Below are positions 31,080 to 39,551 of a stretch of DNA of 64,000 nt, piece by piece. The translations under genes were made by a program, and so were the position numbers. This DNA comes from Micromonospora sp. WMMD882 (GTDB taxonomy: Bacteria; Actinomycetota; Actinomycetes; Mycobacteriales; Micromonosporaceae). Each line of letters opens with the position of its first letter. The first letter of the stretch is position 1. Location of the stretch: positions 5,518,001-5,582,000 of the forward strand of contig NZ_CP114903.1 in the NCBI RefSeq assembly GCF_027497255.1, in the 5' to 3' direction. Below the pieces are notes generated by a model. The model was not told the origin of the DNA. It ran no database searches and worked only from the letters and a program-made list of their open reading frames with translations.

Positions 31080-32114
31080 ATGAGAAGGTTGACCCGTACT
31101 GCTGCCGCGGCTGCCCTCGCCGCGGCGCTGGCTCTGGTCTCCGCCTGCAGTAGTGGCTCCGACTCCTCCGACGCCGCCAGCGGCGACGGCTCGTCGCTGC
31201 GCAAAGTGACGTATCTCACCTCTTTCGGTAACTTCGGCCGGGACTCCTACGCCTGGGTGGCGAAGGAGAAGGGCTTCTTCAAGGAGGCCGGCTTCGACGT
31301 CGACATCAAGCCGGGCCAGGGCACCGGTGGCGTGATCACCACCATCGTCGGCGGCCAGGCCGACTTCGGCCCGATCGACCTGACCGGCGGCATCCTCCAG
31401 CTCGGCGGCGACGACCCGAAGAACAAGGAGTTCGTCGCGGTCGCGGCCATCCAGCAGCGCACCATGGCGGCCATCGTGACCACCCAGGACAAGGGCATCG
31501 CGTCCCCGAAGGACCTGGAGGGAAAGACCCTCGCCGACACCCCGGTGTCCGTCGTGCGCAACCTCTTCCCGACGTACGCGAAGCTGGCCGGCATCGACGC
31601 CAGCAAGGTGACCTGGGTCAACGGCCAGGCGCAGGAGCTGATCGGCACGCTCGCCGCCGGCAAGGTCGACGGCATCGGCCAGTTCGTCGTCGGCGCCCCC
31701 ACCGTCAAGGCGGTGGCCAAGAAGGAGCCGGTGCTGCTCCCGTACAGCAACGTGATGACCGACCTCTACGGCAACGCGCTGATCACCTCCAAGAAGCTCG
31801 CCAAGGAGGAGCCGGAGATGGTCAAGCGGTTCACCGCCGCGCTGCTCAAGGGCCTGGAGTACAGCCTGGCCAACCCGAAGGAGGCCGGCGAGATCCTGAA
31901 GAAGAACGTCGAGGCCGCCAACCCGCTGGCCGCCGCCGCCGAGCTGGAGCTGATGGCCGCGTACGTGCGGTCCAGCAACTCCGGCACCGCGATCGGCGCG
32001 CTGGACAGCGGCCGGGTCGCCAAGAGCATCGCGATCCTGCAGGGCGCCGGGGCGCTCAAGCAGAACATCACCCCGGACCAGGTCGTCGACTTCAACCTGG
32101 CCCCGAAGGCCTGA
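31080..32114 (+). CDS. NMT1/THI5-like ABC substrate-binding lipoprotein
   Basis: 344 residues. Signal peptide with lipobox ALVSAC, lipidated Cys23, followed by a Ser/Asp linker. The mature part has the NMT1/THI5-like layout: VTYLTSFGNFGRDSYAWVAK, KEKGFFKEAGFDVDIKPGQG, GGQADFGPIDLTGG, then LTWVNGQ-type second lobe (VTWVNGQAQELIGTLAAGKV). Relatives bind pyrimidines (ThiY), sulfonates, nitrate or aromatic acids. The thi operon 4 kb away makes a thiamine-pyrimidine precursor attractive but unproven. Promoter and operator-like palindrome lie upstream. Confidence 0.9.
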   Translation: MRRLTRTAAAAALAAALALVSACSSGSDSSDAASGDGSSLRKVTYLTSFGNFGRDSYAWVAKEKGFFKEAGFDVDIKPGQGTGGVITTIVGGQADFGPIDLTGGILQLGGDDPKNKEFVAVAAIQQRTMAAIVTTQDKGIASPKDLEGKTLADTPVSVVRNLFPTYAKLAGIDASKVTWVNGQAQELIGTLAAGKVDGIGQFVVGAPTVKAVAKKEPVLLPYSNVMTDLYGNALITSKKLAKEEPEMVKRFTAALLKGLEYSLANPKEAGEILKKNVEAANPLAAAAELELMAAYVRSSNSGTAIGALDSGRVAKSIAILQGAGALKQNITPDQVVDFNLAPKA

Positions 32115-32125
32115 TCGATCCGTAC

Positions 32126-32161
32126 GGGGGCGCGTCCGCCGCAGGTGGCGGACGCGCCCCC
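32126..32161 (+). terminator. Strong hairpin between binding-protein and permease genes
   Basis: Perfect 15-bp stem (GGGGGCGCGTCCGCC at 32126-32140, complement at 32147-32161) with loop GCAGGT. As the genes are co-directional, it probably lowers permease mRNA relative to binding-protein mRNA, or stabilises the upstream 3' end. Confidence 0.7.
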
Positions 32162-32202
32162 GGTTCGGCGTCGCGCCGACGGACCGACGAGGAGAAGGAG
32201 AC

Positions 32203-33048
32203 ATGACGGAGTTACGGGCACAGGCCGTCGATCCGCCCACAATCAGGCCGACCCTCGTCCGGGCGGCGTCCCGCCGGCTCGGCGCGGGGTCGGCGACCGT
32301 CGGCCTGCCGCTGCTCGGCGTGGTCGTCGCGCTCACCGTGTGGTGGCTGGTCACCTCGGTGTTCCAGCTCATCCACCCCGCGTCGCTCCCCCCGCCGCAG
32401 GACGTGTTCCGGTCCCTGACCGAGTACTGGCCGCTGCTGCTGCGCTCCACCGGAGCGACCACCCTGTCCACGGTCGTGGGCTTCCTGCTGTCCACGGTCG
32501 CGGGCGTCCTGATCGGGTTGGCGCTGGCCGCCTCCCGGCGGGTGGAACGGATGTTCTCGCCGCTGCTGGTGGCGATCAACGCGGTGCCGAAGATCGCCCT
32601 CGGGCCGCTGCTGGTGGTCTCCCTCGGCTGGGGGCAGAAACCCATCCTGACCATGGTGTTCCTGCTCTGCTTCTTCCCGATCGTGCTCTCCACCGTGACC
32701 GGGTTGACCACCACGCCGGCGGACCTCGCGGAGCTGGCCCGCTCGCTCAACGCGTCCTGGTGGCAGGCGTTCCGCAAGGTGCGGTTCCCCGCCGCGCTGC
32801 CGCAGATCTTCGTGGGGCTCAAGGTGGCCATGCCGCTGGCCGCGATCGGCGCGGTGATCGGGGAGTTCCAGGCCGGTGAGGCCGGCCTCGGGTACCAGAT
32901 CCTCCAGTTCAACGGGGTGGGCGACTACCCCACCTCGTGGGCCGCGATCGTGCTGATCGCCGCCATGAGCATCGGCCTGTACTTCGCGCTGGTGCTGGTG
33001 GAGCGGCTGGCGTTGCCCTGGGTCCGGGCCACCACGTCCAGCCGCTGA
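32203..33048 (+). CDS. ABC importer permease
   Basis: 281 residues with about six membrane helices (LPLLGVVVALTVWWLV, TTLSTVVGFLLSTVAGVLIG, LTMVFLLCFFPIVLSTVTGL and others) and the EAA loop ELARSLNASWWQAFRKVRFP that docks the ATPase. It belongs to the SsuC/TauC/ThiX-type permeases. The binding protein precedes it; its ATPase partner is the divergent gene at 30021-30809. ATG 32203 follows GAGGAGAAGGAG. Confidence 0.93.
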   Translation: MTELRAQAVDPPTIRPTLVRAASRRLGAGSATVGLPLLGVVVALTVWWLVTSVFQLIHPASLPPPQDVFRSLTEYWPLLLRSTGATTLSTVVGFLLSTVAGVLIGLALAASRRVERMFSPLLVAINAVPKIALGPLLVVSLGWGQKPILTMVFLLCFFPIVLSTVTGLTTTPADLAELARSLNASWWQAFRKVRFPAALPQIFVGLKVAMPLAAIGAVIGEFQAGEAGLGYQILQFNGVGDYPTSWAAIVLIAAMSIGLYFALVLVERLALPWVRATTSSR

Positions 33049-33070
33049 GCGGCCCCCGGACGTGAACGCG

Positions 33071-33102
33071 GGTGGGGCGGGGAGGCGGCTCCCCGCCCCA
33101 CC
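33071..33102. terminator. Bidirectional terminator hairpin between convergent genes
   Basis: GGTGGGGCGGGGAG (33071-33084) pairs perfectly with CTCCCCGCCCCACC (33089-33102) around loop GCGG. It sits between the permease stop and the stop of the minus-strand binding protein. Confidence 0.75.
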
Positions 33103-33109
33103 ACGCGGG

Positions 33110-34294
33110 TCAGCCGGCCAGCCGCCACCGGCCGCCCTGGGCGACCAGGGTGGTCAGGGCCTGCGGCATCAGCCCGGAGTGGTTGTCCGGGGTCATCCGG
33201 ATCGGGCCGGAGAGGCCGTCCATCTGGGAGGTCTCCAGCACGTCGCGGATGCCGTCGCGGTCCACCCGGCCGGTCTGGCCGCCGGCCCGCAGCTCGGCGT
33301 CCGCGATGAGCTGAACGGCGTCCGCGGCGAACGAGGAGAAGCCGTTGTACCCGCCGAAGCGGGCGGTGTAGTCACGGAACCACTGGCGGCGGGCGGCCTT
33401 CGCCGGGGTGGTCGCGATAACGTCGTCGATGACCATGGTCTGGGTGAAGACCAGGGTCGCCTGCTCGGCGGAGCGGGCCGCCGCGCCGAGGAACAGCTCG
33501 CCGGCCGCCGCCGCGTCGAAGTAGAGCTGGCCCTTGAAGTTGGCCTCCCGGGACGCGGTCGCGGCGAGCATCGCCTGCTCCGGCTGGGTCCACAGGATCA
33601 CCGCGTCGGGCTTGCGGCTGGTCAGCGCCCGGACGGGCTGGTTCACGTCCGTGTCGGTGGTCTTGACCGCCTGCTGCGCGAGCAGCCGGATGTCGGCCTT
33701 GGCGAGCTCGGCCCGCAGCGCCTCCGACCCCTCCCGCCCGTACTCGTCGTCGCTGTGCAGCAGGGTGGCCTTCTTGACGTTGCGTCGGGTCAGCTCGCCG
33801 ACCAGGGCGGCGGCGCTGTCGGCGGCGTTGGGGGCGAGCTTGAACACGTACCGCCGGTCGGCGACCGGGTTGGCGACCGCGCCCGACGGGGCGAGGGCGA
33901 CGGTCGGCACCTTCTTCTCGTTGATGGTGCGGACGGCGCCGACCGCGCACTCGTTGCAGCCGCCCATGATGATCGCGCTGACCGAGGAGTCGTTGCCGAA
34001 GTCGCCGATGTTGCGCTGGGACTCGGCCGCGTCGGAGCGGTTGTCCTTGACCCGCAGCTCGACCTTGCGCGCGCCGAGGGCGCCGGAGGCGTTGAGCTGC
34101 TGCACCTTGAGTTCGAGAGCGCGCTGGTACGCCTTGCCGACGGTGGCCTGCGAGCCGGAGAGCTCCAGGTCGGCGCCGATGACGATGGGGCTGGTGTCCT
34201 GGGGCTCCTCGCCGAGCTGGCAGCCGGTGAGCGTGACGGCCAGCACCGCCGACGCGAGCGCCGCGGTGGTCACGGAGCGAAAGGGGCTCAACAC
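33110..34294 (-). CDS. Branched-chain-amino-acid-type ABC substrate-binding lipoprotein
   Basis: 394 residues. Lipobox LTGC at Cys25 after a hydrophobic signal (AALASAVLAVTLTG). The mature part is a type I periplasmic-binding fold of the LivJ/Peripla_BP_6 family: IVIGADLELSGSQATVGKAY at the start, AIIMGGCNECAVGAVR, then LFTQTMVIDD- and GFSSFAADAVQLIADA-type segments. No LivHMGF transporter genes are near, so it is an orphan binding protein or a sensor partner. Start GTG 34294 (or TTG 34291) follows GGAGGAC. It is divergent from the conservon, whose kinase-like protein has a NIT sensor domain. Confidence 0.88.
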   Translation of the reverse strand: MLSPFRSVTTAALASAVLAVTLTGCQLGEEPQDTSPIVIGADLELSGSQATVGKAYQRALELKVQQLNASGALGARKVELRVKDNRSDAAESQRNIGDFGNDSSVSAIIMGGCNECAVGAVRTINEKKVPTVALAPSGAVANPVADRRYVFKLAPNAADSAAALVGELTRRNVKKATLLHSDDEYGREGSEALRAELAKADIRLLAQQAVKTTDTDVNQPVRALTSRKPDAVILWTQPEQAMLAATASREANFKGQLYFDAAAAGELFLGAAARSAEQATLVFTQTMVIDDVIATTPAKAARRQWFRDYTARFGGYNGFSSFAADAVQLIADAELRAGGQTGRVDRDGIRDVLETSQMDGLSGPIRMTPDNHSGLMPQALTTLVAQGGRWRLAG

Positions 34295-34737
34295 TTGTCC
34301 TCCAGATGCGGGTGGGTGGATGGCCCGATCCCCGCTATTACCGTCCTCAGTAGAGGCACGGGATGGGTCTGCCGTACGGTATGCGCGAAGCCTGCAAAAC
34401 CTTGCCAATGCCGGGCCCCCGTGGTCAAGCTGCGGAGGGCCGAGGCGTTTCGGGATACTCGTCCCACATGCTGGCGGCAACCGGGGTTTGCAAATGCTCA
34501 CTCAGCAGAAGCGGACGAACACTGTGGATCATCAGCCCTGATCAGGGCCTTGTGGAAATGAAGGTAATCGTTGACCACTTCAGCGGTTGAGTGCCGTCTT
34601 ACCGTTTCCTGTCTCACTGCGGCTTCCCAAATCAGATCTTCTCTGATGAAATCGCGGCCGTGCCGCGCGTGGCGCTGTCCGCTGCACCAGGCGCGGGTCG
34701 GCGGGTCAAGCGTGGAAGAAACGACGGAGGCGATGTC
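34295..34737. other. 443-bp divergent intergenic region upstream of the conservon
   Basis: Less GC-rich than its surroundings from about 34480 to 34650. It contains a 14-bp perfect palindrome GCCCTGATCAGGGC (34535-34548), a TTGACC (34572-34577) that might be a -35 box, and an inverted repeat ATCAGA-TCTTC-TCTGAT (34632-34648). The promoters of the binding lipoprotein and the conservon should both lie here, but no complete pair is convincing. Open frames in it are not coding-like. Confidence 0.5.
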
Positions 34738-37700
34738 GTGAGCACCGCACCTACGACCCTGCCCGAGAGCGGTCAGTCAAACCCGGACAAGCGCCGGCGC
34801 CGGCTCCCCCGGCTGCGCGACGCGCGAATCCGGTCCAAACTCGCGCTGATCCTCGTCGTGCCGGTCGCCGCGGTCCTCGCGCTGGCCACCGTCCGGCTCA
34901 TCGCCGTCGGCGAGGGAGCCTACGAGGCCAACCAGGCCCGGTCGTTGACCGCGCTCTCGGTCGACCTCTCCGCGCTCACCCAGGACCTGCACCGGGAGCG
35001 GATGGCGGCGGCCACCTACCTGGCCGCACCGGACGCCAAGCCGGAGCCGTACAACCTGCACGTGCGCCGCACCGACCAGCGGGTCGCGCAGTACACCGCG
35101 CGGCGCGGCGAGATCGGCGAGGTCCCCTCGGCGGTCCGGGACCGGCTGCGGATCATCGATGAGCACCTGGCCACCCTGAACACCACCCGGCAGGAGGTGC
35201 TGGACCGCCGGCAGATGCCGGTCTCCGCGGTGGTGCTGCGCTACGGCGTGGTCCTGGCCGACCTGGTCGGTTACGGCGACGCGCTGGCCCAGCTCCCCGG
35301 TGACGGCGCGCTGGCCGACAGCCGCCGCGCGGTGGCCGCCTTCAGCCGCGCCAAGTCGTCGGTGGCCGAGGAGGAGGCGGTCGCCTTCACCGCGCTCGCC
35401 GCCGGCCGGGTCGACCAGGAGCAGTTCTCCTCCTTCGTCGCCACCCTGACCAGCCAGCAGGAGGCCCTGCTCGCCTTCTCCCTCGCCGCCGCCCCCGACC
35501 AGCGGTCCCTCGTCGACGGCACCGTCACCGGCGACGCCGTGGTGCTCGCCGACCGGGTGGCCGCCGACGTCAGCCGCTCCGTCGGGCTGAACCGCCCGCT
35601 GGTCGCCGCGGACGACGCCACCTTCGCCATCGGCGCGGTCAACGACCTGATGCGCTGGACCGAGGTGGAGCTCCAGGACCGCCTGTACGCCCAGACCGAC
35701 CAGGCCCGGACGAACGTCATCCGGCAGGCCGTCATCGAGTCGCTGCTGGTGCTGCTCACCCTCATCGCCGCCATCACGCTCGCCGTGGTGCTGGCCCGGT
35801 CGCTCAACCACTCGCTTCGCCGACTGCGCGAGGGCGCGCTGTCGGTGGCCAACCACGACCTGCCCGAGGCCGTCAAGCGGCTGCAGAACATGGGCAACGC
35901 CGGGGACGGTGGCGTCGACGAGGTCGTCAAGGAGGTGCGCGACCCGATCAAGCTGACCAACAAGGACGAGGTCGGCCAGGTCGCGCAGGCGTTCAACGTG
36001 GTCCACCGGGAGGCCGTCCGGATCGCCGCCGAGCAGGCCGCACTCCGTAACAGCGTGTCGGCGATGTTCCTCAACCTGGCCCGCCGGTCGCAGACCCTGG
36101 TCGACCGGATGATCGGCGAGCTGGACGCGATCGAGCGCGGCGAGGAGGACCCGAAGCGGCTCGCCCAGCTCTTCGAGCTGGACCACCTGGCCACCCGGAT
36201 GCGCCGCAACGACGAGAACCTGCTGGTGCTCGCCGGCGCGGACTCGGCGGTGCCGCGCCGCGACGACGCGCTCCTGGTCGACGTGCTCCGCGCCGCGCAG
36301 TCCGAGGTCGAGCTGTACAACCGGATCGAGTTCGGCACCGTGGACACCGACATCTCGGTGGCCGCGCACGCCGTCAACGACGTGGTCCGGCTGGTCGCCG
36401 AGCTGCTCGACAACGCCACCCGGTTCTCCCCGCCGACCACCACCGTGGTCGCCGACGGCCGGCGCATCCGCGACTACGTCCTCATCCAGATCGAGGACCG
36501 TGGCCTCGGGCTGACCGACGACCAGCTCGACTCGCTGAACCGGCGGCTGGCCGCCCCGTCGACCGTGGACGTGGCCGCGTTCCGGTTGATGGGTCTGGCC
36601 GTGGTCAGCCGGCTGGCGTCCCGCTACAACATCCGCGTCGAGCTGCGTCGCAACGTCGAGGGCGGCACCGTCGCCCAGGTCACCCTGCCGAACTCCACCG
36701 TGGTGCTGCCGCAGACCCGGGGCCGCGACCAGGCGCTGCCGCCCCGGCAGCGTCAGCCGCTCGCCGTCGAGCAGGCGCCGCTCACCCCGTCGGTGTCCCC
36801 GTTCGGCGAGCCGTCGACCGGTCTGGGCCGTACCTCGACGGCGACCCTCGCCAACGACCAGTGGGGCGTCAAGACGCCCACCTCGGCGCAGTGGCCGGCG
36901 AGCAACGACGCCCGGGACACCGGGCCGACGGTGAACGTGGGCGGCCCGACGACCGCCTCGCCGAGCCTCGGCGGGTCGCTGTTCACCCCGGTGCCACCGT
37001 CGAGCAACACCAACGGCGCGCTGGCCGGCACGCCGACCACCGCGTTCCCCACCCTCAACCCGCTGCCGCAGCGCAGCCCGGGAACGGGCGGTGACCTGGG
37101 GACGCCGACCTCGTCGTTGCCCGCCGGCCCGGTGGCCGGACCGACCACCCCGCTGGCCGGACCGACGACTCCGCTGGCCGGGCCGACCTCGCCGCTCGTG
37201 ACGCCGTCCGGCACGCCGGGTGTCCCGGCGGTGCGCCGGCCCGACGAGCCGGCCGAGGCGGCGCCGATCTTCCGGGAGATGGAGACCGCCTGGTTCCGGT
37301 CGCACGGCAACGACGCGACCGCCATCTTCACCCGTCCGCAGTTCGAGCAGGAGGCGGCGCCGACCAGTGGCCCGACCATGGCGAACAGCGGCCCGGCCCT
37401 GGCCGCCCCGACGGCGCAGCCACCCCGACTGCCCGGCCGTACCCCGGGGGCCACGGTGACGCAGCCGCCGCCCCCGTCGTACACCCCGCCGCCCCCGGCG
37501 GTGACCCCGGACCCGGTGGTGACGCCCGCGCCGACCCCGGCCCCCGAACCGGTCCCGACCCCGGTGGCCCACACCATGCCGCCCGCCCCGACCGCGCCAC
37601 CCCAGCCGGTCGCCACGCCCACCACCCCCACGCCGCAGGCGGTCCCCACCCCCCAGCCGACCGCCACGACCGGGGCGGACGCCTGGCGGACGGCGGCGGA

Positions 37701-37956
37701 CGAGGGCTGGTCCCGCGCCGTCAAGGCGGCCGAGCCGGCCGCCGGCGGCCAGACCCGGTCCGGGCTGCCCAAGCGCGTCCCGCAGGCCCAACTGGTCCCC
37801 GGTGGCGTCGAGCCCACCGGCGGCCGGGACCGCAGCCGGCGTACCCCCGACGAGGTACGTGGTCTGCTGTCGGCCTACCACCGCGGCGTGCAGCGCGGCC
37901 GGACGGCCGGCGCCACGGACCTGAACAGCAATTCGACCAAGGAGACGAGCCGATGA
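34738..37956 (+). CDS. Conservon histidine-kinase-like membrane protein (CvnA type)
   Basis: 1072 residues. Membrane helix 1 at about 34-55, extracellular nitrate/nitrite-sensing-like (NIT) domain about 60-320, helix 2 about 330-352 (LLVLLTLIAAITLAVVLA), HAMP about 352-425, then a helical region and an HATPase domain with N-box LVAELLDNATRFSPP (about 550) and G-box EDRGLGL (about 585). A classical H-box with phospho-accepting His is not evident (LFELDHLATRMRRNDENL stands in its place), typical of CvnA proteins. From about 655 to the end is a 400-residue Pro/Thr-rich tail. GTG 34738 follows GGAGG by 7 bp. CvnA assembles with the roadblock, DUF742 and GTPase proteins encoded next. Confidence 0.92.
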   Translation: MSTAPTTLPESGQSNPDKRRRRLPRLRDARIRSKLALILVVPVAAVLALATVRLIAVGEGAYEANQARSLTALSVDLSALTQDLHRERMAAATYLAAPDAKPEPYNLHVRRTDQRVAQYTARRGEIGEVPSAVRDRLRIIDEHLATLNTTRQEVLDRRQMPVSAVVLRYGVVLADLVGYGDALAQLPGDGALADSRRAVAAFSRAKSSVAEEEAVAFTALAAGRVDQEQFSSFVATLTSQQEALLAFSLAAAPDQRSLVDGTVTGDAVVLADRVAADVSRSVGLNRPLVAADDATFAIGAVNDLMRWTEVELQDRLYAQTDQARTNVIRQAVIESLLVLLTLIAAITLAVVLARSLNHSLRRLREGALSVANHDLPEAVKRLQNMGNAGDGGVDEVVKEVRDPIKLTNKDEVGQVAQAFNVVHREAVRIAAEQAALRNSVSAMFLNLARRSQTLVDRMIGELDAIERGEEDPKRLAQLFELDHLATRMRRNDENLLVLAGADSAVPRRDDALLVDVLRAAQSEVELYNRIEFGTVDTDISVAAHAVNDVVRLVAELLDNATRFSPPTTTVVADGRRIRDYVLIQIEDRGLGLTDDQLDSLNRRLAAPSTVDVAAFRLMGLAVVSRLASRYNIRVELRRNVEGGTVAQVTLPNSTVVLPQTRGRDQALPPRQRQPLAVEQAPLTPSVSPFGEPSTGLGRTSTATLANDQWGVKTPTSAQWPASNDARDTGPTVNVGGPTTASPSLGGSLFTPVPPSSNTNGALAGTPTTAFPTLNPLPQRSPGTGGDLGTPTSSLPAGPVAGPTTPLAGPTTPLAGPTSPLVTPSGTPGVPAVRRPDEPAEAAPIFREMETAWFRSHGNDATAIFTRPQFEQEAAPTSGPTMANSGPALAAPTAQPPRLPGRTPGATVTQPPPPSYTPPPPAVTPDPVVTPAPTPAPEPVPTPVAHTMPPAPTAPPQPVATPTTPTPQAVPTPQPTATTGADAWRTAADEGWSRAVKAAEPAAGGQTRSGLPKRVPQAQLVPGGVEPTGGRDRSRRTPDEVRGLLSAYHRGVQRGRTAGATDLNSNSTKETSR

Positions 37957-38360
37957 ACAGGCCAGCGGCTATGCAGGACATGGGTTGGCTGCTCACCAAC
38001 TTCGCCGACAGCGTGGCGGGCATCGCCCACGTGGTCGCGGTGTCCGCGGACGGGCTGCTGCTCGCCTCCTCCCGGGACCTGCCGGCGGACCGCGCCGACC
38101 AGTTGGCCGCGATCACCTCCGGCGTGGTCAGCCTGACCGAGGGCGCGGCCCGGATGTTCAGCGCGGGCGGCGTGCTCCAGACCGTCATCGAGATGGACAG
38201 CGGCTACCTGTTCCTGATGTCCATCAGCGACGGCTCGTCGATGGCGGTGCTCGCCGCCCGGAGCTGCGACGTCGGCCAGGTCGGTTACGAGATGGCGCTG
38301 CTGGTCGAACGGGTCGGGGCGGCGCTGGTGCCGCTGCCCCGGGAGGCCGTGGTCCGGTAG
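37953..38360 (+). CDS. Roadblock/LC7 domain protein (CvnB type)
   Basis: 135 residues of the roadblock/LC7 fold (WLLTNFADSVAGIAHVVAVS, SADGLLLASSRDLP, GYLFLMSISDGSSMAVLAAR). In conservons this protein probably acts as a scaffold or GTPase-activating partner for the small GTPase. Its ATG overlaps the CvnA-type stop by 4 bp (ATGA), so translation is coupled. Confidence 0.95.
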   Translation: MNRPAAMQDMGWLLTNFADSVAGIAHVVAVSADGLLLASSRDLPADRADQLAAITSGVVSLTEGAARMFSAGGVLQTVIEMDSGYLFLMSISDGSSMAVLAARSCDVGQVGYEMALLVERVGAALVPLPREAVVR

Positions 38361-38417
38361 CGGCCGCAGACGAGCCCGGTGCCGACGGTCGGCGCCGGTG
38401 GAAGGAGGTGATCGCGA

Positions 38418-38783
38418 ATGGACCGTAGGCGAGAGGACCCGCGCGGCGCGTTGGTGCGTCCGTACGCGGTCACCCGGGGCCGAACAGAGCCCCGGCGGGA
38501 GATCGCCCTGGAGGCGGTGATGACGGCCAGCCCCACCGCCGTCGCGGAATCCCGTTTCGCCGGCCACGACAAGCACCGCATCGCGACGATCTGCGAGGGA
38601 CGCGCGCAGTCCCTCGCAGAGATCGCCGCGTACACCCGGATGCCGTTGGGGGTGGCCCGGGTGCTGGTCGCCGACATGGTGGCCGAGGGCCTGCTGACGC
38701 TACACACTGCCGCTCCCGCCGAGGCGTACGAGGAGCGGATGGAACTGCTTGAGAGGGTGCTAAGTGGACTTCGCAGGCTATGA
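38418..38783 (+). CDS. DUF742 protein (CvnC type)
   Basis: 121 residues, with RGALVRPYAVTRGRTEPRRE and HDKHRIATICEGRAQSLAEI, then MPLGVARVLVADMVAEGLL, a winged-helix-like DUF742 domain. The ribosome site AAGGAGGTGATC just upstream is a full match to the 16S 3' end, so this gene may be translated at higher level than its neighbours. It overlaps the GTPase gene by 20 bp. Third conservon component; exact function unknown. Confidence 0.95.
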   Translation: MDRRREDPRGALVRPYAVTRGRTEPRREIALEAVMTASPTAVAESRFAGHDKHRIATICEGRAQSLAEIAAYTRMPLGVARVLVADMVAEGLLTLHTAAPAEAYEERMELLERVLSGLRRL

Positions 38784-39387
38784 CCCCGCCGGGGCACGCC
38801 GTAACCGGGGTATCACCTCCGCGAAGATCGTGGTCGCGGGCGGGTTCGGCGTGGGCAAGACAACCCTGGTCGGCGCGGTCTCCGAGATCACCCCGCTGAC
38901 CACCGAGGCCGTGATGACGGCGGCGGGCGTCGGTATCGACGACCCGTCCAAGGTGCCGGGTAAGCAGACCACCACGGTCGCCATGGACTTCGGCCGGATC
39001 ACCATGGCCGAGGACCTGATCCTCTACCTGTTCGGCACCCCGGGCCAGACCCGCTTCTGGTTCATGTGGGACGAGATCATCAAGGGGGCGGTGGGCGCGG
39101 CCGTGCTGGTCGACACCCGCCGGATCACCGACGCGTTCGCGCCGCTGGACTACTTCGAGAACCGGAACCTGCCGTACGTGGTGGCGCTCAACCACTTCGA
39201 CGGCGCGCCCCGCTACGACCTCGAAGAGGTACGCGAGGCGCTGGCGATCTCGCCCCAGGTGCCGCTGATCCTGACCGACGCCCGGCACCGGGAGGCGGTC
39301 AAGCAGGTGTTGGTGACCGTGGTCGAGCACGCCATGCTCCGGCTCCAGGCCGAGCACGGCCGGGGCTTCCCGACCCCCGTCGGCTGA
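38764..39387 (+). CDS. Conservon small GTPase (CvnD / MglA-like)
   Basis: 207 residues. P-loop GGFGVGKTT (about 26-34), switch region with TTVAMDFGRI, Walker B/G3 FGTPGQTRFWFMW, and NHFD in place of the Ras NKxD (G4). It belongs to the ATP/GTP-binding proteins of Streptomyces conservons, related to Ras-like MglA. Start GTG 38764 lies inside the DUF742 gene. It closes the four-gene operon; a strong hairpin follows. Confidence 0.95.
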   Translation: MDFAGYDPAGARRNRGITSAKIVVAGGFGVGKTTLVGAVSEITPLTTEAVMTAAGVGIDDPSKVPGKQTTTVAMDFGRITMAEDLILYLFGTPGQTRFWFMWDEIIKGAVGAAVLVDTRRITDAFAPLDYFENRNLPYVVALNHFDGAPRYDLEEVREALAISPQVPLILTDARHREAVKQVLVTVVEHAMLRLQAEHGRGFPTPVG

Positions 39388-39403
39388 CCTCCGGACGCCG
39401 GGA

Positions 39404-39444
39404 AGGGCGCCTCCCCGACGCCGTGTGCGTGGGGGAGGCGCCCT
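39404..39444 (+). terminator. Hairpin after the conservon
   Basis: AGGGCGCCTCCCC (39404-39416) pairs with GGGGAGGCGCCCT (39432-39444) around a 15-nt loop, 17 bp after the GTPase stop. No T-run follows. Confidence 0.65.
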
Positions 39445-39551
39445 CCCTGCGCCTCGGACACGCGGGAGGCGTGCCCAATACAACCCTGCTGAGCAGGGAA
39501 AACATAAGCTCCCTCGAAGGGTTGTCACGCAACGTGATCGAGGGAGCGCGG

